Source: Rugosimonospora africana
GTDB lineage: Bacteria; Actinomycetota; Actinomycetes; Mycobacteriales; Micromonosporaceae
Assembly: GCF_016862975.1 (NCBI RefSeq)
Contig: NZ_BONZ01000068.1
Location: 62,001 to 126,000, forward strand
DNA: 64,000 nt
Direction: 5' to 3'
In this document: positions 1 through 7,453 of the stretch, piece by piece
How positions within the stretch are numbered: the stretch's first letter is position 1
Layout: each line of letters opens with the position of its first letter
Translations under genes and position numbers: made by a program
The notes under the pieces: model-generated
What the model was told of the DNA's origin: nothing
Seen by the model: the letters and a program-made list of their open reading frames with translations, nothing else
Database searches by the model: none

Positions 1-104
1 CCGGGCGCCCACCGCGGAACGTTCGCCGGCTCCACCACGAAGTCGTACACCTCGGACACGCGCCGGTCGATACGCTCGCTGACCTGCCGGGATTCGGATG
101 CCAT
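1..104 (-). CDS. SRPBCC-family protein, N-terminal fragment
   Basis: The ATG at 104-102 opens a frame that runs off the left edge of the window after 34 codons. The visible start reads MASESRQVSERIDRRVSEVY and continues with a D-F-V-x-(E/D)-P-x-N-x-P-x-W pattern. This is typical of the first strand and helix of SRPBCC/polyketide cyclase-like proteins, which bind a hydrophobic ligand in a helix-grip fold. The gene starts 7 bases after the stop of the membrane protein upstream on the same strand, so the two are probably co-transcribed. The ligand cannot be told from this fragment. Confidence 0.6.
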   Translation of the reverse strand, partial: MASESRQVSERIDRRVSEVYDFVVEPANVPRWAP

Positions 105-111
105 GCCGCCA

Positions 112-585
112 TCATGCCGTACGCCCGACCCCTGGACGCCCGACCTGCACGCCCGGCCCGGACGACTGTTCCGTATCGCCGCGTGGCGCCGGACGCGTCG
201 AGCCGGACCAGACCGTGAGCACGTACGCGACTACCAGGACCACGGACAGGCCGCCATCCCAGCCGATGATCGTGCCGGTGTCCGCGATGCCACCGTGGGC
301 GGCGTAGAAGACGGCGGTCACGGTCAGCGCGACCTTGTTGAGGATGACCAGCTCCCACATTCCTCGATAGCCCCGCGGGCGGAGCGCGAGCAGGGCGAAG
401 AGTCCGGCGAAGACGACGAAGCCGTACGCGCGCCAGGTCTCCACGACCTTCGTCGACCCGCCGGCCGAGGCCACACCACCGAACGCGGTGACCGCGCTGG
501 CCGCGGCCGCGACAGCGGCGAGCCACAGCAGCACCTGTGCCACGCGCGTGCGCCGCCCGACCGTCATGGAACCGTGCACTGCCAT
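112..585 (-). CDS. four-helix membrane protein, function unknown
   Basis: This 157-residue protein has four clear hydrophobic stretches (about residues 15-37, 53-72, 76-95 and 107-128) joined by short loops, and a polar C-terminal tail. I do not recognise a named family. Small proteins of this kind are often found next to SRPBCC genes, as here. The polar tail (from about residue 130) is encoded by a 52-bp palindromic element (163-214), so the tail may be a late addition. An AT-rich patch lies upstream (about 608-650), including CTTACACGCTAAG with inverted 4-base ends, and probably holds the promoter and a repressor site. Confidence 0.6.
   Translation of the reverse strand: MAVHGSMTVGRRTRVAQVLLWLAAVAAAASAVTAFGGVASAGGSTKVVETWRAYGFVVFAGLFALLALRPRGYRGMWELVILNKVALTVTAVFYAAHGGIADTGTIIGWDGGLSVVLVVAYVLTVWSGSTRPAPRGDTEQSSGPGVQVGRPGVGRTA
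163..214 (+). repeat. 52-bp dispersed palindromic element, copy 1
   Basis: Read on the plus strand this segment begins CGACTG and contains the core TCGCCGCGTGGCG. Aligned without gaps to the reverse complement of 7250-7301, 42 of 52 positions match. The matches cover both ends and the core, so this is a true repeat and not shared codon use. It lies in the part of the 157-residue membrane protein gene that encodes the C-terminal tail. The terminal inverted repeat is more worn here than in copy 2. Confidence 0.6.
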
Positions 586-718
586 TCCGGGTCACCCTCT
601 CGCCATTGGCTAATAACCGTAGCTTACACGCTAAGTCGGATAGTCCCACGCGTCAAGCGGGTCAACGGTCGTCACTCCCCGAGATGCCGATGTGCGTCGT
701 CGACCCGATACTGTCCTC

Positions 719-1063
719 ATGCGCGTGTCGGACTATCTGGTCGCCATCCCCATCGGCCTGGTCATCGGAGTACTCGGCCGGCTCGTGCTGCCCGGCCGGC
801 AGCGCATCGGCGTCTTCGTCACGTTCCTCATCGGCGTCGCGGCCGCAGTCGCCGGCACCTGGATCGCCGGACACCTCTCGCTGAGTCGTGGGGACGCCCA
901 CTGGCACGGCCTGTCCTGGAACTGGATCCTGCTGGGCATCCAGGTCGGCTTCGCGGTCGTCGGGGTGGGGCTGGCGAACAAGGTGACGCACACCGCGCTG
1001 GCCGACAACGACGACCGGCCACGCCGCCGCACCCGCCGGCGCCGCACGCGAACGGCGCGCTGA
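719..1063 (+). CDS. GlsB/YeaQ/YmgE-like small membrane protein
   Basis: This 114-residue protein resembles transglycosylase-associated (GlsB/YeaQ/YmgE) proteins. It opens with a glycine-rich hydrophobic segment, the polar turn GRLVLPGRQ, a second hydrophobic glycine/alanine segment, and a third near residues 65-85. The tail is almost all arginine and threonine (RRRTRRRRTRTAR) and probably contacts phospholipid head groups or nucleic acid. Family members are stress-induced but have no known enzymatic role. The ATG at 719 fits the family start better than the upstream ATG at 692. No strong Shine-Dalgarno sequence is visible. Confidence 0.65.
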   Translation: MRVSDYLVAIPIGLVIGVLGRLVLPGRQRIGVFVTFLIGVAAAVAGTWIAGHLSLSRGDAHWHGLSWNWILLGIQVGFAVVGVGLANKVTHTALADNDDRPRRRTRRRRTRTAR

Positions 1064-1191
1064 GACACCCGCGGCACGCTTCGGGGGCAGCTGGACGTCG
1101 TACTCGCCCGCGACCACGAGGATCCGTGCGCCGAGACGGGCGAGAGCCGATCGGCGTACAGAGAGGCGACGGCCGCACCGGTGGAGTGCGC

Positions 1192-1206
1192 GTCCACTGT
1201 GGACAA
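1192..1206. other. short palindrome with a consensus DnaA box
   Basis: The sequence GTCCACTGTGGACAA holds a palindrome centred on one T and, overlapping it, TGTGGACAA, a perfect match to the actinobacterial DnaA box read in reverse. It lies between the small membrane protein gene and the DUF3887 gene. One isolated box does not make an origin. The palindromic part is one of several TCCACWGTGGA words in this window. Confidence 0.4.
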
Positions 1207-1293
1207 TGGTGCCGTACCGGACCGTGGTGTAGCGATTTTCGTGCCGGCCGGATAGCATTTCGTGCCGTACGCATGGCACGAAATGGAGGCGTA

Positions 1294-2109
1294 ATGGCCG
1301 ACGCGGCAATCCCGGACAGCTGCGCCCACTGTGGCCGGGAGCTACCTGCGCAGCGAGACAGGGGCAGGAAGCGAGCCTACTGCGGGCCGACATGCCGAAG
1401 CGCCGCCCGGCGGGCCAGGGAGCGAGCCGGCAGCGGTGACGTAAAGGCGTCGTTGACAGCGGGCACGCGTCAGGAATACCTTGACAGCGTGAACGGCACG
1501 GTAACCGATCCGGCCACCGCGGCGAGCCAGGGTCAGGAGGCAGGTCGCGAGTTCGCCCGCGACCTGCTCGCCTCGCACCGGGCGCAGAGCCCGCTGGACA
1601 CCATCGCGATGATGCAGGGCGCGGTGCACAGCCTGTCTGAGGGGCTGCGCCGGGCCGTCGAGCAGGCGAGGGCGTCGGGCAGCAGCTGGGCCGACGTGGG
1701 ACGCATGCTCGGCACCACCAGGCAGGCGGCCTTCCAGCGGTTCGGCAGGCCGACCGATCCGCGCACCGGCCGGCCGATGACGGAAAACCTGCTCCCCGAC
1801 GCCGCGGACCGGGCGGTCGGCCTGTTCTCCGACCTCGTCGCCGGGCGGTGGGAACGGGCCCGCCGCGACTTCGGCGAGCGGGTCGCGAGCCGGCTGGACG
1901 CGCCGCGGTTGGCGGCTGTGTGGGCGGCGTTGTCCGGCCGGGCCGGGGCGTACGAGCGGATGGGGACTCCGCTGGTCTACCCGGGCGGCGATCTCACGAT
2001 CGTCGACGTGCCGCTGTTCTTCGAGGCCGACGAGCGGATCGGCCGGGTCAGCTACGACCAGCGCGGCAAGGTGGCCGGACTGTTCTTCCTGCCGCCGGCC
2101 CTCGCCTGA
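1294..2109 (+). CDS. DUF3887-type protein with N-terminal zinc knuckle
   Basis: This 271-residue protein has three parts. The start holds four cysteines (CAHCGRELP, then YCGPTCR) followed by a basic stretch, a small treble-clef zinc knuckle. The middle (about 60-165) is helical and includes a helix-turn-helix-like segment, SWADVGRMLGTTRQAAFQRF. The C-terminal 100 residues fit DUF3887 (AVGLFSDLVAGRWERARRDF and the closing YDQRGKVAGLFFL). The ATG at 1294 follows a GGAGG at 1284-1289. The next gene, an alpha/beta hydrolase, begins 24 bases later, and DUF3887 is known fused to or beside such hydrolases. A DNA-binding sensor of an acyl or peptide ligand is possible but not shown. Confidence 0.75.
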   Translation: MADAAIPDSCAHCGRELPAQRDRGRKRAYCGPTCRSAARRARERAGSGDVKASLTAGTRQEYLDSVNGTVTDPATAASQGQEAGREFARDLLASHRAQSPLDTIAMMQGAVHSLSEGLRRAVEQARASGSSWADVGRMLGTTRQAAFQRFGRPTDPRTGRPMTENLLPDAADRAVGLFSDLVAGRWERARRDFGERVASRLDAPRLAAVWAALSGRAGAYERMGTPLVYPGGDLTIVDVPLFFEADERIGRVSYDQRGKVAGLFFLPPALA

Positions 2110-2133
2110 TCGTGCGAACGGAGGGATCGGCCC

Positions 2134-3258
2134 ATGCATACCCTGGCCAACGCTTTCGCCTCGGTCCTGCTGGTTCTCGGGGGACACCAGCTGCCGCACG
2201 ACCCACCACACCACCCGCCATCCCGCCCGCCGGCACCAGCGCCGGTCGCGGCGGCCGACCGGGAGGTGACCTTCGTGGTGGACGGGACCACGACCTACGG
2301 CACCGTGCACGTCCCGCGGCACCGGGCTGGACAGCATCTCCCGGCGGCGCTGCTGCTGCCCGGCAGCGGCCCGACCGACCGCAACGGTGACCAGCCGGCG
2401 GCCGGATACACGCCGCACACCCTCGCGTACCTCGCCGACCAGCTGGGCGCGCAGGGCATCATGAGCCTGCGCTTCGACAAGTACGGCACCGGCGAAACCG
2501 GCCTCGGCGCGTACACCGGCCGTATCTCCGACTTTGACTACGCCGCGCAGGTGCGGCAGGCGGTCGCCGCCTACCGGCTGCTGGCCGGGCAACCGGAGGC
2601 CGACCGGCGCGCGTTGTCGGTTCTCGGTCACAGCGAAGGCGGCCTCACCGCCCTGCTGGTCGCGGAGAGCGGCGCGCCCCGGCCGGCCGGTGTGGGCCTG
2701 TTGCAACCGCTGGACGAGCGTTTCCTCGACCTGGTCCGCCTTCAGCTCGGCGAGGCGCTGGACGGACAGGTCGTCGCCGGAACGATCAGCGTCGCGGACG
2801 CGGCGACCAACAAGGCCGGAATCGATCGGGCGACCGCCCAGTTCCGGGCCGGCCAGCCGGTCGACGTGACCGGGTTGCTGCCGGGCATCGCGGCCGCCCT
2901 GAACCTGTTCTTCGGTCAGGTCAACGGCCGGTACACGCGCTCGATCGACGCGATCGACCCGTCGTCGGTGGCGTCGCGGCTGCGCTCCGGTACCCGGGTG
3001 CTGGTCACCTGCGGCACCGCCGACCCGCAGGTACCGTGCTCGACCGCCCCGGCTCTGGTGCGCGCACTGCACCGCGCCGGTACCGGCGGCCCCGGTCTGG
3101 TCGTGCTGCCCGGGGTCGACCACGACCTGCGCGCCGGGACGGCCGCGCAGGGCCTCGCCCCGGTTGCCGTCGCCGCCCTGCGCGCGTTCACCGCACCGTG
3201 GCGGGAGCCGTGGCGGGGCGGGCCTGGCGGTACCGGCGTGGTCGGTGGGCACCGGTGA
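2134..3258 (+). CDS. secreted or anchored alpha/beta hydrolase
   Basis: This 374-residue alpha/beta hydrolase starts with a hydrophobic segment and a Pro/His-rich linker (to about residue 45), consistent with export or anchoring. The oxyanion-loop region reads LLPGSGPTDRNGD, the nucleophile elbow is GHSEGG (Ser near 168), and the late catalytic pair is probably Asp in TCGTADPQVP and His in GVDHDL. This resembles the bacterial acyl-peptide/esterase-like hydrolases related to YqkD and BAAT-like enzymes. It lies 24 bases after the DUF3887 gene on the same strand and is likely co-transcribed with it. The substrate is unknown. Confidence 0.8.
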   Translation: MHTLANAFASVLLVLGGHQLPHDPPHHPPSRPPAPAPVAAADREVTFVVDGTTTYGTVHVPRHRAGQHLPAALLLPGSGPTDRNGDQPAAGYTPHTLAYLADQLGAQGIMSLRFDKYGTGETGLGAYTGRISDFDYAAQVRQAVAAYRLLAGQPEADRRALSVLGHSEGGLTALLVAESGAPRPAGVGLLQPLDERFLDLVRLQLGEALDGQVVAGTISVADAATNKAGIDRATAQFRAGQPVDVTGLLPGIAAALNLFFGQVNGRYTRSIDAIDPSSVASRLRSGTRVLVTCGTADPQVPCSTAPALVRALHRAGTGGPGLVVLPGVDHDLRAGTAAQGLAPVAVAALRAFTAPWREPWRGGPGGTGVVGGHR

Positions 3259-3441
3259 CAGACCTCCGTCCCTCCCCACCCGCCAACGGCGCCGGCCTCC
3301 GGCCGGACGGCTGACCCGCGCGTTAGGCATCGCGAGTGCCGGCCTGGGCCTGGCCGGGTTCATCCGGGCCGGGGCGCAAGCGGGAAGGCTTCAACAAGGT
3401 GGTACTGCACCCGTAACCCGCCCGGCAGCCACGCGCCACGG

Positions 3442-3993
3442 TTATCCGCGCGGCTCGCCCCGGCTCGCCCGTACCTCCTGCTGCAGGCTCCAGTCCGCGT
3501 CGCGGCCGGGACGGATCTCGCCGGTCCACACGAACGAGTCGCCGGTGATCTGCGAGAAGCGCCACCGCAGCAGCGGCTCCTCCTCGTCGCTGACCAGTTC
3601 GATGTCAGCGCCGACGATCCGGCCGACGAAGCGGCGCACCCTGGCGTTGGGTGGGTCGATCCAGGTGGACCGCCACGCGCCGATGCCTGGGTCGTAGAAC
3701 CGGACGGTCGTGCCGTGGAATCCGGCGAGTCCGCCGGCCGGCCGCTGGCCGAGTAGCGGCACGGCCCACACGTCCTGTACGGCCGTCCCACCGAGTATCC
3801 AGCCGACCGACAGCGTGCCGTCCATCGTCACGGTGTGCGTACCGGTGCTGTCCCGGCCGGACCACCGCAGCACCCAGTCGCCGACGAACTGACCGAACGC
3901 CGCCAGCTCCGGCCCCGATCCGGGTGCCGGCCCGCCACTCAGCAGCGCGCCGGCCAGCGGCTGGGATGCGGGGTCGATTCGCGCCTGTTCCAT
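3442..3993 (-). CDS. DUF1579-like lipocalin-type protein
   Basis: The 183-residue product shows the pattern of DUF1579-like beta-barrel proteins: FGQFVGDWVLRWSG near the start, then alternating strands with TMDGTLSVGWILGGTAVQDVW and a late FVWTGEIRPG. Such proteins are thought to bind small hydrophobic molecules. No signal peptide is seen. A GTG six codons upstream (4011) is an alternative start. The two genes flanking it on the minus side are separate short transcription units, and nothing in the context fixes a role. Confidence 0.6.
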   Translation of the reverse strand: MEQARIDPASQPLAGALLSGGPAPGSGPELAAFGQFVGDWVLRWSGRDSTGTHTVTMDGTLSVGWILGGTAVQDVWAVPLLGQRPAGGLAGFHGTTVRFYDPGIGAWRSTWIDPPNARVRRFVGRIVGADIELVSDEEEPLLRWRFSQITGDSFVWTGEIRPGRDADWSLQQEVRASRGEPRG

Positions 3994-4054
3994 CCCGCCT
4001 ATCTGCCCCACCCGGTGGGTGGACCAAACGCCCGGGACACGGCCGACCGGCGAA

Positions 4055-4753
4055 TCACGTAACCGGGTCTCTGCTCACCCGCCGGCCCATCCGGTGCAGC
4101 AGGCGGTCCTGCCGGGACGCACCGGCGCCCGGCGAATCCCCCGGCACGGCGAAGAATCGGTGGGTGGTGTCGGCCGCGGTCGGGGTCTCCGCCAGGCCAG
4201 CGTAGATCTGCTCCAGGTGGTCGTCGATCCAGGTGACCAGACCGGCGTCGAGGTCCTCGTCGGCACCGATGGCCCGGGCGAGATCCCAGGTGTGAATGGC
4301 GCTGTCCGTGAGCCGCACCGCGAGTGCCTGCTCGCCGGTCACTCGACCGAGCGGATAGTCCAGGATCTGTCGCAGCGCGTCGGGGCGGGCGAACGCCTCG
4401 GCGCACTCCCGCACGGACCGGGTGTAGGCATCGAGCGCTTTCCCGCCCAGGGCATTCCCGCTCAGGGCTTTACTGTCCAGGGCATTCCCGCCCAGGGCAT
4501 TCCCGCCCAGGGCTTTACTGTCCAGTGCGTCGGCGTCCCGGAGCCGCAGGAACTGTGCCGCGCTGCCACCCTCCAGGAGGTCGATGTAGTTGAGGTTTCC
4601 GCGCGTCGTGTGGTTGACCAGTTGGCGCACGTCCCACTCGGTGCACGGCGTGGGCCAGTGCCACTGGTCGGGCCACACCGCTCGGAGCCGCCGCTCGAAG
4701 CCCGCGCTGGCCAGAACGAACCGGTCGATCAGCTGCTCGGAGAGGATGGTCAC
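4055..4753 (-). CDS. TIGR03086-type (DinB/mycothiol-dependent) protein
   Basis: The 232-residue protein belongs to the TIGR03086/maleylpyruvate isomerase-like DinB group: four-helix bundles that bind a metal through His residues and often use mycothiol. Visible marks are the W-P-T-P-C-T-E-W-D-V-R-x-L-V-N-H block near the start and the later TDSAIHTWDLARAIG, which supply the usual metal-binding histidines. Between these lies an insertion of six to seven 5-residue repeats (ALGGN/ALDSK types) encoded by 15-bp units at 4436-4525, which relatives lack as far as I know. I placed the start at the GTG at 4753, since the 18 codons before it look non-conserved; a start at 4807 is also open. Confidence 0.75.
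   Translation of the reverse strand: MTILSEQLIDRFVLASAGFERRLRAVWPDQWHWPTPCTEWDVRQLVNHTTRGNLNYIDLLEGGSAAQFLRLRDADALDSKALGGNALGGNALDSKALSGNALGGKALDAYTRSVRECAEAFARPDALRQILDYPLGRVTGEQALAVRLTDSAIHTWDLARAIGADEDLDAGLVTWIDDHLEQIYAGLAETPTAADTTHRFFAVPGDSPGAGASRQDRLLHRMGRRVSRDPVT
4436..4525. repeat. six 15-bp tandem repeats inside the TIGR03086 gene
   Basis: Six consecutive 15-bp units of two types, GGCATTCCCGCCCAG and GGCTTTACTGTCCAG, with few changes. In the gene they encode a run of pentapeptides of the form A-L-(G/D)-(G/S)-(N/K). The second unit type is close to the units at 34946-35020, 30 kb away (GGCCTTACTGTCGAG). Confidence 0.85.
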
Positions 4754-4870
4754 GGGACCACCATGCCCACCCGGCGGCGACCGTGGCTGGCGGATATCGG
4801 ACGCCACGTTTCCGGCGCCGCCGTCAGCGGCCGACGCCGAAGCGGGTCGGACGGCGCTTCTGTCCTTCTG

Positions 4871-4932
4871 TTCCGGGACGATCGTGCCTTCTAATCCGGA
4901 ACGATCGTGCCTTCTATTCCGGGACGATCCTG
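4871..4932. repeat. 23-bp tandem repeat at the end of the TetR gene
   Basis: Two full copies and one partial copy of a 23-bp unit carrying the core GGRACGATCGTGCCTTCTA lie between the TIGR03086 gene and the TetR gene. The third copy supplies the last codons of the TetR gene, so its stop codon (4916-4914) lies in the array. The period is not a multiple of three, which is tolerated because the full copies are non-coding. Confidence 0.75.
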
Positions 4933-5477
4933 CGGGCGAGGTCGCGAACCGCTGTCCGCAGTCGCTTGACGCCGCCGTGATCGGTGATGTGACGGACGAG
5001 TTCGCCCTCGAACGAAGCGAGCAGCAGGTGGGCGACGAACTCGGCGTCGGTGTCGGGACGGACCTGGCGGATGAGTCGCGTGACGTGGTCGTGCCAGCGC
5101 TGGTAGGTGGGGTCCTGGTGCTTGTCGGCCGCGCACGCTTGTTCGTGCGCGGCGATCAGCGTGATGTTCTTCGCGGCGAGCTTGGCCAGTTCATCGAGGA
5201 ATCCGAGGAGGCGATCGCGCGGGGGCGCGCTGGGTCCCAGCGGGGGCGGGCCGCTGTCGATCGCGGCTCGGATGCGGGCCGCGCGTTCGGCGAGTAGGTC
5301 CTGGAACAGGCCGGTGCGGCTGCCGAAGCGACGGAACACGGTGCCTTTGCCCACGCCGGCCCTCGCGGCGACGGAGTCGAGCGAGACGTGCTCTGGGCCT
5401 TGTTCCGCGAGTAGTTCTTCGACGGCTCGCAGGATCGATTGACGGTTTCGCGCGGCGTCCGCGCGTTCGGCTGCCAT
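4914..5477 (-). CDS. TetR-family repressor
   Basis: The 187-residue protein has a standard TetR N-terminal domain: a helix RQSILRAVEELLAEQG, then VSLDSVAARAGVGKGTVFRRFG, where the recognition helix is about residues 38-46. The C-terminal ligand domain is helical and contains LLASFEGELVRHI. The start at 5477 (ATG) removes a poor upstream stretch that would run through the operator. It is divergent from an NADPH:quinone reductase-like gene at 5567, with two palindromes between them. It most likely represses itself and that oxidoreductase until an electrophile or aromatic ligand appears. Its stop codon lies inside a tandem repeat. Confidence 0.88.
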   Translation of the reverse strand: MAAERADAARNRQSILRAVEELLAEQGPEHVSLDSVAARAGVGKGTVFRRFGSRTGLFQDLLAERAARIRAAIDSGPPPLGPSAPPRDRLLGFLDELAKLAAKNITLIAAHEQACAADKHQDPTYQRWHDHVTRLIRQVRPDTDAEFVAHLLLASFEGELVRHITDHGGVKRLRTAVRDLARRIVPE

Positions 5478-5494
5478 CACACCCCCCTGGGAAG

Positions 5495-5545
5495 TGGACT
5501 GTAAGTCCGTATAGTATCCGCACATCAAGCGGACTATCGGTCCGC
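5495..5545. promoter_or_regulatory. two TetR operators between divergent genes
   Basis: Two palindromes share the ends GGAC...GTCC with 5 bases between: GGACTGTAAGTCC (5496-5508) and GCGGACTATCGGTCCGC (5529-5545). Their centres are 35 bp apart and both sit between the TetR start (5477) and the oxidoreductase start (5567). This is the usual layout for a repressor that controls both directions. The second site is perfect over 6-bp arms. Confidence 0.7.
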
Positions 5546-5566
5546 CTATGGTACTGGAGGTGCCCT

Positions 5567-6475
5567 GTGCAAGCGCTGATCGCCGCCCCGGACACGGAAG
5601 ACGGAATCCGGCTGGTGGAGGTCTCGGAGCCGGTGCCGCAACCCAGCCAGGTGCTCATCGAGGTGCGACACGCGTCGGTGAACTTTGGTGAGGTCCGCTA
5701 CCTGGGCTTCCAGCCCGCTGGCTCGGTGCTCGGGTATGACGCGGCCGGATACGTCGTGCAAACCGCCGCCGACGGTTCCGGGCCGGCTGTCGGTGAGCGG
5801 GTCGTCGCCTTCGGGGCCGGCGCCTGGGCGCAACGCGCCGCGTTCGCCACGGACAGCGTCGCGGTCGTCCCTGAACGGCTCGAGCTGGCCAAGGCCGCTG
5901 CCCTGCCTCTGGTGGGCATCACGGCGCTGCGCACGTTGCGCGCCGCCGGCTCCGTGCTGGGCCGCCGAGTGCTCGTCACCGGCGCATCCGGCGGCGTCGG
6001 CCGGCTCGCGGTGCAGTTCGCCCGGCTCGGCGGCGCGTATGTCATCGCGTCGGTCGGTTCGGCACACCGAGGTGAAGGGCTGGACGCGCTCGGGGCACAC
6101 GAAGTGGTCGTCGGGCTCGACCGCATCTCCGAACCGGTCGATGTCGTGTTGGAGAACGTGGGCGGAGAGCACCTGGTCACCGCCTGGGGTCTCCTCAAGC
6201 CAGGCGGGAGTCTGCAGAGCATCGGCTGGGCATCGGGGGAACCCGCGGTGTTTCCACCCAATTCGATCTTCGCCCACGGGTCAGCGAAGACACTGCAGTC
6301 GTTCGGCGACGCGTCCCATCCACGCCCTGAACTGACCACCCTCGTTGACCTCGCCGCCCGGGGCGTCATCTCAGTCCAGGTGGGCTGGCAAGACTCCTGG
6401 AAGCGCGTCGGCGACGCGATCGCGGCACTGCTGGGCAGGCAGGTACCCGGAAAGGCAGTTATCGATCTTGACTAG
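5567..6475 (+). CDS. zinc-less MDR quinone oxidoreductase
   Basis: The 302-residue protein is a medium-chain reductase of the quinone oxidoreductase (QOR/CAA43093-like) kind. It starts at a GTG preceded by CTGGAGG. The catalytic-fold part includes HASVNFGEVRYLGF, the cofactor domain has the dinucleotide motif TGASGGVGRLAVQFARLGG (about residues 137-155), and ENVGGEHLVTAW follows. The zinc-binding cysteines of alcohol dehydrogenases are absent, so NADPH-dependent reduction of quinones or enones in the cytosol is expected. It is under the divergent TetR regulator. It is slightly short for the family (about 320). Confidence 0.85.
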   Translation: MQALIAAPDTEDGIRLVEVSEPVPQPSQVLIEVRHASVNFGEVRYLGFQPAGSVLGYDAAGYVVQTAADGSGPAVGERVVAFGAGAWAQRAAFATDSVAVVPERLELAKAAALPLVGITALRTLRAAGSVLGRRVLVTGASGGVGRLAVQFARLGGAYVIASVGSAHRGEGLDALGAHEVVVGLDRISEPVDVVLENVGGEHLVTAWGLLKPGGSLQSIGWASGEPAVFPPNSIFAHGSAKTLQSFGDASHPRPELTTLVDLAARGVISVQVGWQDSWKRVGDAIAALLGRQVPGKAVIDLD

Positions 6476-6520
6476 GAGTTCCGGGAGACGCGCCGTGGAG
6501 CGGGTCGGCGCCGGAGCGGG

Positions 6521-7453
6521 TCAACCGGCGAACGGCGTCGACGGCGTGCCGACGGCGCCCGGCCGGGTGACCGCGAACACCGAACCGGCCGGGTCGTCGT
6601 CGGAGAGGTCGAGTCCCTCCCGGGCCGACGTGATGTAGAGGACGTCGAGGCCCGGCCCGCCGAACGCGCAGGACGACGGCTGGTGTACCGGCATCGGGAT
6701 CTCGCCGAGCACGTCCCCGTCCGGCGAGAGCCGCAGCACGCGGTCACCGCCCCAGATCGCGACCCACAGGCATCCGCTGGCGTCGACGGTGAGCCCGTCC
6801 GGCATGCCGGCCTCGACGGGCATCCGGAACAGGACTCGCCGGTTGCTGATCGACGCGGACTCCAGATCGCTGTCGAACGCCGAGATCTCACCGGCCATCG
6901 TGTCGGCGAGGTAGAACGTGCGCCCGTCGGGGCTCCAGTCGAGCCCGTTGGGCAGGGTGAGTCCGTCGAGGACGACCCTGGTCGTCCAGTCCGGCATGAG
7001 GAGGTGCAGGGCGCCCCGGCCGGGTTGGAAGTCCATCGTGGTGCTGCCGGCCCAGAAACGGCCGTACCGGTCGCACTTCGCGTCGTTCATCCGCTCGCCG
7101 TCCGGCAGGATCGCGCACCGGACGGTCATCGACCCGTCCGCCTCGACGCTGGCGAATCCTTCGGCGGTCGCGGCGAGGAACCCTCCCCCACGGCGCGGTA
7201 CCGCGGCGCCGACCTGCGTCGGCAGTTCGATGCTGGTGGTTTGCCCGATCGACTGGTCTGGCTCGGCGCGTCTGTCGCCACGCGGCGACCCAGACCAGTC
7301 GGTTCCTGGGTCGCTGGTGTGGATGTGCCCGGCGGGGATGTCGACCCAGTGCAGGCGACCGTGCCGGGCGTCCCACACTGGTCCTTCGCCGACCCGTGCC
7401 CGGCCGGCGAACGCGACCTCGGGGCTCAGCTCGCGCATGGATGGCTCGGTCAT
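6521..7453 (-). CDS. SMP-30/gluconolactonase-family lactonase
   Basis: The 310-residue six-bladed propeller shows all SMP-30 marks: GEGPVWD (metal Glu), the NDAKCD turn, LPNGLDWSPDGRTFYLADT and PDGLTVDASGCLWVA, giving the Glu/Asn/Asn/Asp metal site. It hydrolyses sugar or aldaric acid lactones, which fits the SDR and mannonate dehydratase genes around it. Its start overlaps the stop of the SDR by 4 bases, so the two are translationally coupled. Between HTSDPGT and the conserved ELPTQVGA strand there is a polar insert of about 17 residues containing W-S-G-S-P-R-G-D, encoded by a 52-bp palindromic element (7250-7301). The motifs before and after are intact, so the enzyme is probably active. Confidence 0.88.
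   Translation of the reverse strand: MTEPSMRELSPEVAFAGRARVGEGPVWDARHGRLHWVDIPAGHIHTSDPGTDWSGSPRGDRRAEPDQSIGQTTSIELPTQVGAAVPRRGGGFLAATAEGFASVEADGSMTVRCAILPDGERMNDAKCDRYGRFWAGSTTMDFQPGRGALHLLMPDWTTRVVLDGLTLPNGLDWSPDGRTFYLADTMAGEISAFDSDLESASISNRRVLFRMPVEAGMPDGLTVDASGCLWVAIWGGDRVLRLSPDGDVLGEIPMPVHQPSSCAFGGPGLDVLYITSAREGLDLSDDDPAGSVFAVTRPGAVGTPSTPFAG
7250..7301 (-). repeat. 52-bp dispersed palindromic element, copy 2
   Basis: The ends are perfect 12-bp inverted repeats, CGACTGGTCTGG (7250-7261) and CCAGACCAGTCG (7290-7301). A second hairpin, GTCGCC-ACGC-GGCGAC, lies at 7274-7289. The reverse complement aligns without gaps to 163-214 with 42 of 52 matches. The reading frame of the SMP-30 gene passes through it without a stop. 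Confidence 0.7.

Noticed and set aside
1192-1206. Replication origin, from a DnaA box
   Set aside because: A single box without a cluster, AT-rich region or dnaA/dnaN genes is not an origin.
1342-3363. A 673-codon open frame antisense to the DUF3887 and hydrolase genes
   Set aside because: Codon positions and motifs support the plus-strand genes; this frame has no recognisable domain and is a GC-bias shadow.
3164-3697. A plus-strand frame with a short hydrophobic stretch after the alpha/beta hydrolase
   Set aside because: It overlaps the hydrolase end and most of the DUF1579-like gene; only about 20 residues look membrane-like.
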